Part shown: positions 32,913-46,284 of the stretch, one piece after another | Position numbering within the stretch: position 1 is the first letter of the stretch | How the letters are laid out: each line of letters opens with the position of its first letter | Assembly: GCF_008728515.1 (NCBI RefSeq) | Contig: NC_044989.1 | Location: 79,509,754 to 79,573,753, forward strand | Origin: Papio anubis | Lineage: Eukaryota > Chordata > Mammalia > Primates > Cercopithecidae | DNA length: 64,000 nt | Direction: 5' to 3' | Position numbers and translations under genes: made by a program | Notes under the pieces: model-generated | Told to the model about the DNA's origin: nothing | The model's database searches: none | What the model saw: the letters and a program-made list of their open reading frames with translations, nothing else

Positions 32913-35900
32913 TTAAAAAATTTATTTACTTTTTATTATACTTTAAGTTCTAGGGTACATGTGCACAACATGCAGGTTTGTTACATATGTATACATGTGC
33001 CATGTTGGTGTGCTGCACCCATTAACTCATCATTTACATTAGGTATATCTCTTAATGCTATCCCTGCCCCCTCCCCCCACCCCACGACAGGCCCCAGTGT
33101 GTGATGTTCCCCTTCCTGTGTCCAAGTGTTCTCATCGTTCAGTTCCCACCTATGAGTGACAACATGTGGTGTTTGGTTTTCTGTTCTTGCGATAGTTGCT
33201 GAGAATGATGGTTTCCAACTGCATCCATATCCCTACAAAGGACACGAACTCATCCTTTTTTATGGCTGCATAGTATTCCATGGTGTATATGTGCCACATT
33301 TTCTTAATCCAGTCTGTCACTGATGGACATTTGGGTTGATTCCAAGTCTTTGCTATTGTGAATAGTGCCGCAATAAACATACGTGTGCATGTGTCTTTAT
33401 AGCAGCATGACTTACAATCCTTTGGGTATATCCCCAGTAAGGGGATGGCTGAGTCAAATGGTATTTCTAGTTCTAGATCCTTGAGGAATTGCCACACTAT
33501 CTTCCACAATGGTTGAACGAGTTTACAGTCCCACCAACAGTGTAAAAGCATTCCAATTTCTCCACATCCTCTCCAGCACCTGTTGTTTCCTGACTTTTTA
33601 ATGATCATAATTCTAACTGGTGTGAGATGGTATCATATTGTTGGTTTGATTTGCATTTCTCTGATTGCAAGTGATGATGAGCATTTTTTCATCTGTCTGT
33701 TGGCTGCGTAAATGTCTTCTTTTGAGAAGTGTCTATTCATATCCTTCACCCACTTTTTGATGGGGTTGTTTGCTTTTTCTTGTAAATTTGTTTGAGTTTT
33801 TTGTAGGTTCTGGATATTAGCCCTTTGTCAGATGAGTAGATTGCAAAAATTTTCTCCCATTTGGTAAGTTACCTGTTCACTCTGATGGTAGTTTCTTTTG
33901 CTGTGTAGAAGCTCTTTGGTTTAATTAGATCCCATTTGTCAATTTTGGCTTTTGTTTCCATTGCTTTTGGTGTTTTAGTCATGAAGTCCTTGCCCATGCC
34001 TATGTCCTGAATGGTATTGCCTAGGTTTTATTCTAGGGTTTTAACGGTTTTAGGTCTAACATTTAAGTCTCAAATCCATCTTGAATTAATTTTCATATAA
34101 GGTGTAAGGAAGGGATCTAGTTTCAGCTTTCTACATATGGCTGGCCAGTTTTCCCAGCACCATTTATTAAATAGGGAATCTTTCCCCATTTCTTGTTTTT
34201 TTCAGGTTTGTCAAAGATCAGATGGCTGTAGATGTGTGGCATTATTTCTGAGGGCTCTGTTGTGTTCCATTGGTCTATATCTCTGTTTTGGTACCAGTAC
34301 CATGCTATTTTGGTTACTGTAGCCTTGTAGTGTAGTTTGAAGTCAGGCAACGTGATGCCTCCAGCTTTGTCCTTTTGGCTTAGGATTGTCTTGGCAATGC
34401 GGGCTCTTTTTTGGTTCCATATGAACTTTAAAGTAGTTTTTTCCAATTCTGTGAAGAAACTCATTGGTAGCTTGATGGGGATGGCATTGAATCTACCTTG
34501 GGCAGTATGGCCATTTCCATGATATTGATTATTCCTATCCATGAGCATGGAATGTTCTTCCATTTGTTTGTGTCCTCTTTTATTTCACTGAGCAGTGGTT
34601 TGTAATTCTTCTTGAAGAGGTCCTTCGCATCCCTTGTAAGTTGGATTCCTGGGTATTTTATTCTCTTTGAAGCAATTGTGAATGGGAGTTCACTCATGAT
34701 TTGTGTCTCTGTCTGTCTGTTATTGGAGTATAAGAATGCTTGTGATTTTTGCATGTTGATTTTGTATCCTGAGACTTTGCTGAAGTTGCTTATCAGCTTA
34801 AGGAGATTTCAGGCTGAGATGATGGAGTTTTCTGAATATACAATCTTGTCATCTGCAAACAGGGACAATTTGACTTCCTCTTTTCCTAACTGAATACCCT
34901 TTATTTCTTTCTTCTGCTTTATTGCCCTGGCCAGAACTTCCAACACTATGTGGAATAGGAGTGGTGAGAGAGGGCATCCCTGTCTTGTGCCAGTTTTCAA
35001 AGGAAATGTTTACAGTTTTTGCCCATTCAGTATGATATTGGCTGTGGATTTGTCATAAATAGCTCTTACTATTTTGAGATATGTTGCATCGATACCGAAT
35101 TTACTGAGAGTTTTTAGCATGAAGGGCTGTTGAATTCTCCCAAAGCCTTTTCTTAATCTATTGAGATAATCATGTGGTTTTTGTCTTTGGTTCTGTTTAT
35201 ATGCTGGATTACGTTTATTGATTTGCGTATGTTGAACCAGCCTTGCATCCCAGGGATGAAGCCCACTTGATCATGGTGGATAAGCTTTTTGATGTGCTGC
35301 TGGATTTGGTTTGCCAGTATTTTATTGAGGATTTTTGCATCGATGTTCATCAGGGATATTGGTCTAAAATTTTATTTTTGTTGTTGTTGTATCTCCTCCA
35401 GGCTTTGGTATCAGGATGATGTTGGCTTCATAAAATGAGTTAGGGAGGATTCCCTCTTTTTCTATTGATTGGAATAGTTTCAGAAGGAATGGTACCAACT
35501 CCTCCTTATATCTCTGGTAGAATTTGGCTGTGAATCCATCTGGTCCTGGACTTTTTTGGTTTGTAGGTTATTAATTATAATCTCAATGTCAGAGCCTGTT
35601 ATTGGTCTATTCAGGGATTCAACTTCTTTCTGGTTTACTTTTGGGAGAGTGTAAGTGTCCAGGAATTTATCCATTTCTTCTAGGTTTTCTAGTTTATTTG
35701 CATAGAGGTGTTTATAGTATTCTCTGATGGTAGTTTGTATTTCTGTTGGGTTTGTGGTGATATCCCCTTTATCATTTTTTATTTCGTCTATTTGATTCTT
35801 CTCTCTTTTCTTCTTTATTAGTCTTGCTAGTGGTCTATCAATTTTGTAGATTTTTTTCCAAAAACCAACTCCTGGATTCGTTGATTTTTTGATGGTTTTT

Positions 35901-38900
35901 TTTGTGTCTCTATCTCCTTCAGTTCTGCTCTGATCTTAGTTATTTCTTGCCTTCTTCTAGCTTTTGAATGTGTTTGCTCTTGCTTCTCTAGTTCTTTTAA
36001 TTGTGATGTTAGGGTGTCCATTTTAGATCTTTCCTGCTTTCTCTTGGGGGCATTTAGTACTATAAATTTCCCTCTACACACTGCTTTAAATGTGTCCCAG
36101 AGATTCTGATATGTTGTATCTTTGTTCTCATTGGTTTCAAAGAACATCTTTATTTCTTCCTTCATGTCTTTATCTACCTAGTAGTCATTCAGGAACAAGT
36201 TGTTCAGTTTCCATGTAATTGAGCGGTTTTGAGTCAGTTTCTTAATCCTGAGTTCTAGTTTGATTGCACTGTGGTCTGAGAGACAGTTTGTTATACTTTC
36301 TGTTCTTTTACATTTGCTGAGGAGTGCTTTACTTCCAACTATGTGGTCAATTTTGGAATAAGTGTGATGTGTTGCTGAGAAGAATGTATATTCTGTTGAT
36401 TTGGGGTGGAGAGTTCTGTAGATGTCTATTAGGTCTGCTTGGTGCAGAGCTGAGTTCAATTCATGGATATCCTTGTTAACTTTCTGTCTCATTGATCTGT
36501 CTAATGTTGACAGTAGGGTGTTAAAGTCTCCCATTATTATTGTGTGGGAGTCTAAGTCTCTTTGTAAGTCTCTATGGACTTGCTTTATGAATCTGGGTGC
36601 TCCTGTATTGGGTGCATATATGTTTAGGATAGTTAGCTCTTCCTGTTGAATTTATCCCTTTACCGGTCTGTAATGGCCTTCTTTGTCTCTTTTGATCTTT
36701 GTTGATTTAAAGTCTGTTTTATCAGAGACTAGGATTGCAACGCTTGCCTTTTTTTGTTTTCCATTTGCTTGTTAGATCTTCCTCCATCCTTTTATTTTGA
36801 GCCTACGTGTGTCTCTGCACGTGAGATGGGTCTCCTGAATACAGCACACTGATGGGTCTTGACTCTTTATCCAATTTGCCAGTCTGTGTCTTTTAATTGG
36901 AGCATTTAGCCCATTTACATTTAAGGTTAATATTGTTAGGTGTGAATTTGATCCTGTCACTATGATGTTAGCCGGTTATTTTGCACATTAGTTGATGCAG
37001 TTTTTCCTAGCCTTGATGGTCTTTGCCTTTTGCCATGTTTTTGCAGTGGCTGGTACCAGTTGTTCCTTTCCATGTTTAGTGCTTCCTTCAGGAGCTCTTG
37101 TAAGGCAGGCCTGATGGTGACAAAATCTCTCAACATTTGCTTGTCTGTAAATGATTTTATTTCTCCTTCACTTATGAAACTTAGCTTGGCTGGATATGAA
37201 ATTCTGGGTTTAAAATTCTTGTCTTAAAGAATGTTGAATATTGGCCCCCACTCTCTTCTGACTGGAGAGCTTCTGCCAAGAGATCCGCTGTTAGTCTGAT
37301 GGGCCTCCCTTTGTGAGTAACCTGACCTTTCCCTTTGGCTGCCTTTAACATTGTTTCCTTCATTTCAACTTTGGTGAATTTGATAATTATGTGTCTTGGA
37401 GTTGCTCTTCTTGAGGAGTGTCTTTGTGGCGTTCTCTGTATTTCCTGAATTTGAATGTTGGCCTGCCTTGCTAGGTTGGGGAAATTCTCCTGGATAATAT
37501 CCTACAGAGTGTTTTCCAACTTGGTTCCATTCTCCCCATCACTTTCAGGTACACCAGCCAGTTGTAGATTTGGTCTTTTCACATAGTCCCATATTTCTTG
37601 GAGGCTTTGTTCATTTCTTTCCACTCTTTTTTCTCTAAACTTCTCTTCTCGTTTCATTTCATTCATTTGATCTTCAATCACTAATACCCTTTCTTCCAGT
37701 TGATCGAATCAGTTACTGAAGCTTCTGCATTTGTCACATAGTTCTCGTGCCATGGTTTTCAGCTCTATCAGGTCATTTAAGGACTTCTCTACACTGGTTA
37801 TTCTAGTTAGTCATTCATCTAATCTTTTATCAATGTTTTTAGCTTCTTTGCCATGGGTTTTAACTTCTTCCTTTAGCTCGGAGAAGTTTGATCATCTTAA
37901 GCCTTCTTATCTCAACTTTTCAAAGTCATTCTCCATCCAGCTTTGTTCCATTGCTGGCGAGGAGCTGCTTTCCTTTGGAAGGGGAGAGATTCTCTGATTT
38001 TAGAATTTTCAGCTTTTCTGCTCTGTTTTTTCCCCATCTTTGTGGTTTTATCTATCTTTGGTCTTTGATGATGGTGACGTACAGATGGGATTTGGGTGTG
38101 GATGTCCTTTCTGTTTCTTTGTTTTCCTTCTCACAGCCAGGATCCTCAGCTGCAGGTCTGTTTGAGTTTGCCGGAGGTCCACTCTAGACCCTGTTTGCAT
38201 GGGTATCAGCAGCAGAGGCTGCGGAAGAGTGAATATTGCTGAACGGTAAATGTTGCTGCCTGATCGTTCCTCTGGAAGCTTTGTCTCAGAGGGGTACCCA
38301 GCTGCATGAGATGTCAGTCTGTCCCTACTGGGGGGTGCCTCCCGGTTAAGCCACTCGGGGGTCAGGGACCCACTTGAGGAGGCAGTCTGTCCATTCTCAG
38401 ATCTCAGCTCTATGCTGGGAGGACCACTATTCTCTTCAAAGCTGTCAGACAGGGACATTTAAATCTGCAGAGGTTTATGCTGCCTTTTGTTTGGCCATGC
38501 CCTGTCCCCAGAAGTGGAGTCTACAGAGGCATGCAGACTTCCTTGAGCTGTGGTGGGCTCCACCCAGTTCGAGTTTCCTGGCCACTTTGTTTACCTAGTC
38601 AAGCCTCAGTAATGGTGGACATCCCTCCCCCAGCCTCACTGCTGCCTTGTAGTTAGATCTCAGACTGCTGTGCTAGTAATGAGGGAGGCCCCGTGGGCGT
38701 GAGACCCTCCAAGCCAGACACAGGATATAATCTCCTGTGTGCCATTTGCTTAGACCCTTGGAAAAGCTCAGTATTAGGGTGGGAGTGACCTGATTTTCCA
38801 GGTGCTGTGTGTCACGGTTTCCCTTGGATAGGAAAGGGAATTCCCTTACTCCTTGTGCTTCCTGGGTGAGGCAATGCCTCGCCCTGCTTTGGCTCTCACT

Positions 38901-39065
38901 CGGTGGGCTGTACCACTGTCCTGTACCCACTTTCCAACACGCCCCAGTAAGATGAACCCGGTACCTCAGTTGGAAATGCAGAAATCACCCGTCTTCTGTG
39001 TCGTTCACATTGGGAGCTGTAGCCTGGAACTGTTCCTATTCAGCCATCTTGGAACTGCCCCCTGC
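32913..39065 (-). mobile_element. Nearly full-length L1PA-type element, defective
   Basis: It runs from the 3' UTR with A tail (33 kb side) to a 5' UTR start at about 39060 (minus-strand gggggcagttccaagatggc), 6.15 kb in all. It is flanked by aaattctttt at 32903-32912 and 39066-39075. The order on the minus strand is 5' UTR (about 39065-38150), ORF1 (about 38150-37180, broken) and ORF2 (36960-33150, broken). ORF2 pieces include the endonuclease start (MTGSNSHLTILTLNVNG), the reverse transcriptase FADD motif at about 34840-34850 (FADDKIVY) and the C-terminal Cys-rich end (33608-33150). At least eight separate open pieces show frameshifts and stops, so it cannot move by itself. Confidence 0.95.
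33150..36960 (-). pseudogene. L1 ORF2 remnant (endonuclease and reverse transcriptase)
   Basis: Open pieces at 36960-36772, 36534-36178, 36165-35827, 35674-35480, 35350-35153, 35000-34809, 34754-34461, 34563-34123 and 33608-33150 cover most of the protein in order. The catalytic FADD is kept, but the frame is broken many times. Confidence 0.93.
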
Positions 39066-39075
39066 AAATTCTTTT

Positions 39076-39775
39076 AAACTGATGGAAAACTGTTTCCATC
39101 AAAAATGCTAAATAGGTTTTTACTCAAGATAGTCTATCTTGGAAAGAGTAAAAGAAATGTAACATTGATTTTAAGAATTGGCACTGCCTATTCAATGCAT
39201 ATATTTATTTGGGAAGGAATACCTTTCCAGGACAATGTTATAGTGTTCCTGTTACACATGGATAACATTGTCAGTGGTCTCATGTGATAACTTCTTTTCC
39301 ATGTCAGAGAAGTGGAAGAGTAAAATTTTTTTCTACTTAGAAACATGTAGGTATTAATAGAAATTCCAGTGGACATTAAGGTCATCTCAACCCCCAGAAT
39401 ACATTTTATGGCCCAAAGACAGAAAACCTACTGGAGTCTTTTCTTCCAAGTGCCTTCCAGAGACAGGACAACATATACTGTGATGTACCAGTGCTGATAG
39501 TCAGTTTGCTAGCCAATTATGGTGAGGTAATGCAGAAAGATACTAGAAAATGTCATGACAACTTCACAGATTACATTCATGTTTGTCAAAATTGGTTAAA
39601 AAAAAAAAAAAGCTTGCATTTTGATGATCTGTTTTTCCATTTGATTTTTATTTATTTAAAATTTATTTTACAGGTATTTCTTATGATAGATGATTGAAAA
39701 TTAAAAAACAAAAAAACAATTACTTCACCTCTATAAGTTTCAGAAGGACTGTGTTTTAAAAAAATTACTTTTCAT
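39076..39775. other. Non-coding DNA, nothing assigned
   Basis: Holds an A13 tract at about 39599-39611. No exon or repeat family is recognised. Confidence 0.4.
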
Positions 39776-40393
39776 TTTTTAATTGACACATTAAAATTGT
39801 ATATGTTTATGATGTTCAATATGATGTTTTGAAATACCTATACCTTGTGAAATGCCTAAATCAAGTTGTTAACGGATTTATTACCTCACATAGTTATCAT
39901 TTTTTTGTAAGAACATTTAATATGTTGTTATTAACTACAGTCACTTTGTTGTATAATTGGTTTCTTCCATTTACTTTGTATACAATTGGTCTCTTCCATT
40001 TATTCCTCCTGTCTAATTGAAATTGTGTATCCTTTAACCAATACCTCCTCAATAACCCCCACTCCAGCCCATAGTAGCCACAATTCTACTCTCTACTTCT
40101 GTGATTTAATTTTTTTAGATTTTACATAAAGGTGAGATCATACAGTATTTGTCTTTCTGTGCTCGGATTATTTCACTTAATATAACATTCTCCAAGTTCA
40201 TCCATGTTGTCACAAATGACAGGACTTCCTTTATTTTTAAGGCTGAATAGCATTCCATTTTGTATGTATATACTTTTCTTTATATAGTCATCCATTGATT
40301 GACACTGAATTTGACTCCATATCTTAACTATTGTAAGGTTTTAGTGAACATGGGAGTGAAGATATGTTTTGACATATGGATGTCATTTCTTTT

Positions 40394-40666
40394 TTTTGTT
40401 GTTTTTTGAGATGGAGTCTCGCTCTGTTGCCCAGGCTGGAGTGCAGTGGCGTGATCTCGGCTCACTGCAAGCTTCTCCTCGTGGGTTCATGCCATTCTCC
40501 TGCCTCAGCCTCCCGAGTAGCTGGGACTACAGGCACCCACCACCAAACCTGGTTAATTTTTTGTACTTTTAGTAGAGATGGGGTTTCACCATGTTAGCCA
40601 GGATGGTCTCAATCTCTTGATTTCGTGATCCACCCACCTCAGCCTCCCAAAGTGCTGAGATTGGAA
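40394..40666 (-). mobile_element. Alu, antisense, with target-site duplication
   Basis: AluS/Y-like body; 5' end slightly truncated at gtgctgagattg. Flanked by gtcatttctttt at 40382-40393 and 40667-40678. Confidence 0.94.
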
Positions 40667-42340
40667 GTCATTTCTTTTGCATATACACCCAGAAATGGAT
40701 TCACTGGATTATACAGTAATTCTTTATTAATCTTTTGAGGAACCTCCACAGCATTTTGAATAATTGCTATTGTAATTTACATTACCACCAATACTATACA
40801 AATATCCCCTTTCCCCTGAGTTCTTGCCAACAACTGTACTTTTTATTTTTAATTATAGCCATCATAACCGGTATGAGGTGAGATGACATTGCGGTTTTAA
40901 TTTGAATTTTCCTAGTGATAACTGATGTTAAGCCGTTTTCCTCATATACCTCTAGATATATGTATCTTCTTTGGAGAAAAGTTTGTTCAGGTCCTTTGAG
41001 CATTTTTTAAATTGGGGCATTTGTTTGCTAGTTATTAAGTTCCTTATATAGTTTGAATATTAACCCCTTATCATATGTATGCTTTGTAAATATTTTCTCA
41101 TATTCTGTCGGTAGTCTCTTCCCTCTAATATTTGTTCCCTTTCCTGTGCAGAAAGTTTTTATTTTGATACGATCCCATTTGTCTCTTTCTGCTTTTTTAC
41201 CCCTGTGTTTTTTATATTATATCCAAAAAAATGATTTTCCAGTTGATTTTGTTATACAGTCATGACATGGACAATGTTGTGACGTTTCCCCCTAAGTTTT
41301 CTTGCAGTAGTCTTAGAGTTTGCAGTCTTATGTTGAAGTCTTTAACCCATTTTGAGTTTATTTTTCTATACAGTATGAGATAAGTGTCTAATTTTATTCT
41401 TTTATGTATGCACATTAAGCTTTCACAACACCATTTATTGAGGAAACTGTTTATCAACATTATCTATTCTTGGCATCTTTAAAAACTCCATTATCTATAA
41501 ATATGTGGACTTATTTCTGGGCTATTTTGCTCCATTGGTCTATGGATTTGTTTTATGCTACTAGAATGCTGTCTTGATTGATATAGTTTTGTAGTATATT
41601 TTGAAATCAGGTTGTATGTTTCCAGTATTATTCTTTTGGCTCAAGATTGCTATGAATATCTGGGGTCTATCTCAATTTTAAGATTATTTTTCCTACTTTT
41701 GTGAAAAATGTTATTAGAAATTCAATAGGAATTGCATTGAAACTGTAGATTGCTTTCGGTAGTATGAACACTTTAACAATATTAACTTATCCAATCTATG
41801 AAGATGGGATAAGTTTCATTTATTTGTGTTTTATTCAATTTCTTTGATTATAGTTTTATTATTTTTATTGCACTGATCTTTTACTTCTTTGGTTACATTT
41901 ATTCCTAAGTATTTTTGTAGTTACTGGAAATGTGGTTGTTTTCTTGATTTCCTTTCAGAGAGTTTATGGTTAGTGTAAAAATGCTACTAATTTTTGTATG
42001 TTTATTTAGTAACGTGAAACCTTATCAAATTATTTTATTACTTTTAATAGTCTTTTTTTTTTTGTATGTAGTCGGTAGGGTTTTCTAAATGTAAGATCCT
42101 TTCATTCACAAAAAGAGAGAATGTAACTCCTTCCTTTCCAATTTCAATGCTTTTGCTTGTTTCTCTTGCCTAATTGCTCTGGGTAGGACTTTGAGTGCTA
42201 TGTTGAAGAGAAGTGGTGAGAGTGGGCATGCTTGTCTTGTTCCAGATTTTAGAGGGAAAACTAACTTTTCACCACTGAGTATGTTGAGAGCTGGAGGCTT
42301 GTTGTATATGGTCTTTATCGCGTTGAGGTACATTCCTTTT

Positions 42341-42627
42341 TTTTGAAGACGGAGTTTCACTCTAGTCACCCATGCTGGAGTGCAATGGCGCAATCTCAGC
42401 TCACTGCAACCTCCACCTCCTAGGTTCAACCGATTCTCCTGCCTCAGCCTCCCAAGTAACTGAGATTACAGGCGCCTGCCAGCAGGGCCAGCTATTTTTT
42501 GTATTTTTAGTAGAGACAGGATTCCACCATGTTGGCCAGACTGGTCTCGAACCCTGATCTCAGGTGATCCACACACCTCAGCCTCCCAAAGTGCTCAGAT
42601 TACACACATGAGCCACTGGGCCCTGCT
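42341..42627 (-). mobile_element. Alu, antisense, with target-site duplication
   Basis: Complete antisense Alu, flanked by ggtacattcctttt at 42327-42340 and 42628-42641. Confidence 0.95.
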
Positions 42628-42661
42628 GGTACATTCCTTTTACATCTAATTTTCTGACAGG

Positions 42662-42663
<2 letters not shown>

Positions 42664-42691
<28 letters not shown>
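42664..42691. repeat. Poly-T tract
   Basis: About 28 T in a row inside the L1. Confidence 0.95.
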
Positions 42692-42694
<3 letters not shown>

Positions 42695-43584
42695 GTAAAA
42701 TGATGGTGAATGTTGTCAATTGCTTTTTCTGCATCTATTGGGATAATCTTTTTTGTCCCTCATTTTAGTAATATGGTGTATCTCATTTATTGATTTGCAT
42801 ATGTTGAACCATTCTTGCAACCCAGGGATGAATCCCACTTGGTCATTTTAATGTGCTATTGAAAATAGTTTACTAGTATTTTGTTGAGGATTTTTGCATC
42901 TTGTTTCATCAGGGACATTTATCTTTAGTTTTATTTTCTTGTAGTGTCTTTCTCTGGCTTTGGTGTCAGAGTAATGTTGGTCTCATAAAATGAGTTTAGA
43001 AGTGTTCCCTCCTCTTTAATTTTTTGGAAGAGTTTGAGAAAGATTGGTATTAATTCTTTAAATAGAATTTAGACTTGAAGCCATCCAATTCTGGGCTTTT
43101 CTTTGATGGAAGACTTTTTATTAGTGATTACATCTTATTACTTGCCATTGATCTATGTATATTTTAGATTTCTCCATGGTTCAATCTTGTTTGGTTCTGT
43201 GTCTAGAAATCTATGAATTTATGGTTTTCCAATTTATTGATACATGGTGGCTTATATGCTTATAATATTCTTTAATGATCCTTTGAATTTCTATGGTTTA
43301 AGTTGTAATGTCTCCTTTCTCAACTTTATTTTATTTGGGTCTTCTATTTTCTTAGTCTGGCTAAAAGGTTGTTAATTTAATTCACCTTTTAAAAAAAAAA
43401 AAAAACAAAACTCTCACTCTCAATCTTTTCTGTTCCTTTTCTAGTCTTTATTTCATTTATTTCTGCTCTAATCTTTATTATTTCTTTACTTCTACAAAAT
43501 ATTGGCTTATTTTTTCTTCTAGTTTCTCAAGGTGTACAGTGAAGTTGTTTATTTGAGAACTTTATTTGTATTTATTTATTCATT

Positions 43585-43865
43585 ATTTTGACACGGTGTC
43601 TCGCTCTGTCACCCAGGCTGGAGTGCAGTGGCGCGATCTCGGCTCACTGCAAGTTCCGCCTCCCGGGTTCACGTTATTCTTCTGCCTCAGCATCCCAGTA
43701 GCTGGGACTGTAGGCACAGCACACCAGGTTAAATTTTTCTATTTTTAGTAGAGACAGCGTTTCCGCGTGTTAGCCAGGATGGTCTCGATCTCCTGACCTC
43801 GTGATCTGCCCGCTTCAGCCTCCTAAAGTGCTGGGATTTCAGGCATGAGCCTCTACGCCCGGCCT
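43585..43865 (-). mobile_element. Alu, antisense
   Basis: Body from gacacggtgtctcgctctgtc to gcctctacgcccggcc. The tail is a ttta-type run rather than pure T. Confidence 0.93.
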
Positions 43866-43984
43866 AAATCTTTATTTTTAATGTAAGCATTTATTGCTAT
43901 AAAATTCCCTCTATGGACTGCTTTCGCTGCATACCATAAGTTTTAGTATGTTGTATATTCATTTTCATTTGTCTCAAAACATTT

Positions 43985-44530
43985 TTTTATACTAATTTAT
44001 TTTTTTATTTCAATAGCTTTAGTGGTACAATTGGCTTTTGCTTACGTGGATGAATTATATAGTGGTGAAGTCTGAGAGTTTAATGCACGTGTCACTCGAG
44101 TACTGTACCCTGAGTAGTGTACTCAGTGGGTAGTTTTTCATCACTCATTCCCCTCCCCACCCTGAGTCTCTAATGTTTATTTTATCACTCTGTGTGCCTT
44201 TGGGTTCCCACAGCTTGGCTCCCAATTATAAGTGAGAACATACAATATTTGGTTTTTCGTGCCTGAGTTACTTTACTTAGAGTGATGGCCTCCAGTTCCA
44301 TCCAAGTTACTGCAAAATATATTATTTTGTTTTTTTTTTAATAGCTAAATAGTCAATTACCAGTATTCCATGGTATATGTGTATATATATGTATGCCACG
44401 TTTTCTTTATCCACTCTTTGATTGATGGGCACATATCTTTGTAACTGTGAATTAGGCTACAATAAACATACGTACGCTGGTGTCTTTTTGATATATAATC
44501 TTTTTTTGTGTAGTGGAATTACTGGATCTC
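43985..44530 (-). mobile_element. Nested L1 3' end fragment
   Basis: A second, 5'-truncated L1 3' end (ttcaatagctttagtggtac, cccctccccaccctgagtctc, cccaattataagtgagaac, atttggtttttcg) sits inside the older L1, which resumes at about 44535. Confidence 0.82.
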
Positions 44531-46284
44531 ACCACTAATTACACTTTTAATTTCTTCTCTGGCCAACTGGTTGTTTAGGATAATGTCATTTAATTTCTAC
44601 ATATTTGAACATTTTCAAATCTTTCTCTTTTTATTGATTTCTAGCATTGTACTATTTTGGGTGAAAATTATACTTGATATGATTTCAATCCTTTAAAATT
44701 TGTTGAGCCTAGGTTTATGGCCAAATATGTGATCTCTCCAGAAGCATGTCCCGTGTGCACTTGAGAAGACTGTTTATTATGCTGCTGTTAGAAGAAATGC
44801 TCTGTATATTTGTCTGGTCCGTTTGTCTAAAGTGTAGTTCAAGTCTATTGTTTATTGACTTTTTTCTGTCTGAATGACCTGCCCATTGTTGAAAGTGGGG
44901 ACTGAATTCTCCATAAAACATTGTATTACAGTTTTTCTCTGTCTTCAGATCTATTGATATTTGCTTTATATATTTATGAGTCCCAATGATGTGTACATAT
45001 GTATTTAAAATTATTACATCATCTTACTGAATTGACTTCTTTATTATTATACAATGACTTTGCCTCTCTTTAAAGTTTTTAACTTAAAATCTATTTTATG
45101 TAAGACAACTATAGCTACCACTGTTTTATTTTGGAATCATTTGCATGAAATATCTTAATTATTTCACATGCAGCCTAGGTGTACTCTTAAAGCTAAAGTG
45201 AGTTTCTTCTAGGCAGCATTAAGTTGTGTCTTGGTAATTTTTTTAATTCATTTAACCACTCTATACTATTTGACTAGAAAATTTTACTCATTTACTTTTC
45301 AAATAATTATTAATAAGGAATTATTTACTACTGCCATTTTGTTCATTGTTCCCTGGTTGTTTTGTAGGCCCTTTTTCCTTTCTTCCTCCCTTTCTCTCTT
45401 CTTTTTGACTAGATAATTTTCTCTTGTGGTGTACTTTGGTTGCTTGCTTCTTATCTATTATTTATCTATTATAGGTCTTTGCTTTGTGGTTACCATAAAG
45501 CTTACAAAAAATACATTTATTATAGACTATTTTAAACAGATAACTTAATTTTGATCACATAAAAATATTTTACACTTTTGCTGTTATTCACACATTCTTG
45601 TTGATGTCACAATTTGCAAATTTCTTTATTGTATATTCCTTAACAATTATTGTAGTTATTGTTATTTTTAATAGTTTTGTCTTCTATGCTAAAGATTTAA
45701 GTGATTTACCAACCACTATTACAATGTTAGAGTATTCTAAATTTTACTATGTACTTAACATCGTCAATTTATGTTTTATACTTTCTTGTGTTCTTATGGT
45801 ATCAGCTAGCATTTTTATCTTTCATCTTGAAGAAATTCTTTTAGCCTTTTTCATAAAGAAGGTCTAGTGTTAATGAAGTCTCTCAGGTTTTGTTTGCTAG
45901 TAAAGGTCCTCTCTTTTTGTCGTTTCTGAAGGGTAGGATTTCCAGGTATGGTATTCTTGGTTTGCAGGGTTTTGTTTTGCTTTGTTTTGTTTTCTCGTTG
46001 AGTATGTTGAATGTATTATCCCACCCCCTCCTGCCCTGAAAGGTACCTTCTGAAAAATCAACTGATAATCTTATAGACATTCGCTTGCATGTGGCATGTT
46101 ATTTTTCTTTTGCTGCATTCAAAATGTTATTTTCATCCCTAACTTTTGGGAATTTGATTATAATGTGTCTCAGTGAAGACGTCTTTATATTTAATCTATT
46201 TGGTGTTTTTTTACTTCATGGATTTAGGTGTTCCTTTTTCTCACCAGTTATGGGAAGTTTTTCATAAGTATTTTTTTCTTTCTT

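Larger units (their letters stand above)
39776..46280 (-). mobile_element. Older L1, fragmented by nested insertions
   Basis: The 3' end lies at about 39776 (tttaattgacacattaaaattgtatatg...), followed by reverse-strand ORF2 (ggtatgaggtgagatgacat, tctatggatttg, catgcttgtcttgttccaga) through to the ORF2 start/ORF1 region near 46250. It is broken by Alus at 40394-40666, 42341-42627 and about 43585-43865 and by another L1 3' end at 43985-44530. No long frame survives. Diverged more than the element at 32913. Confidence 0.82.
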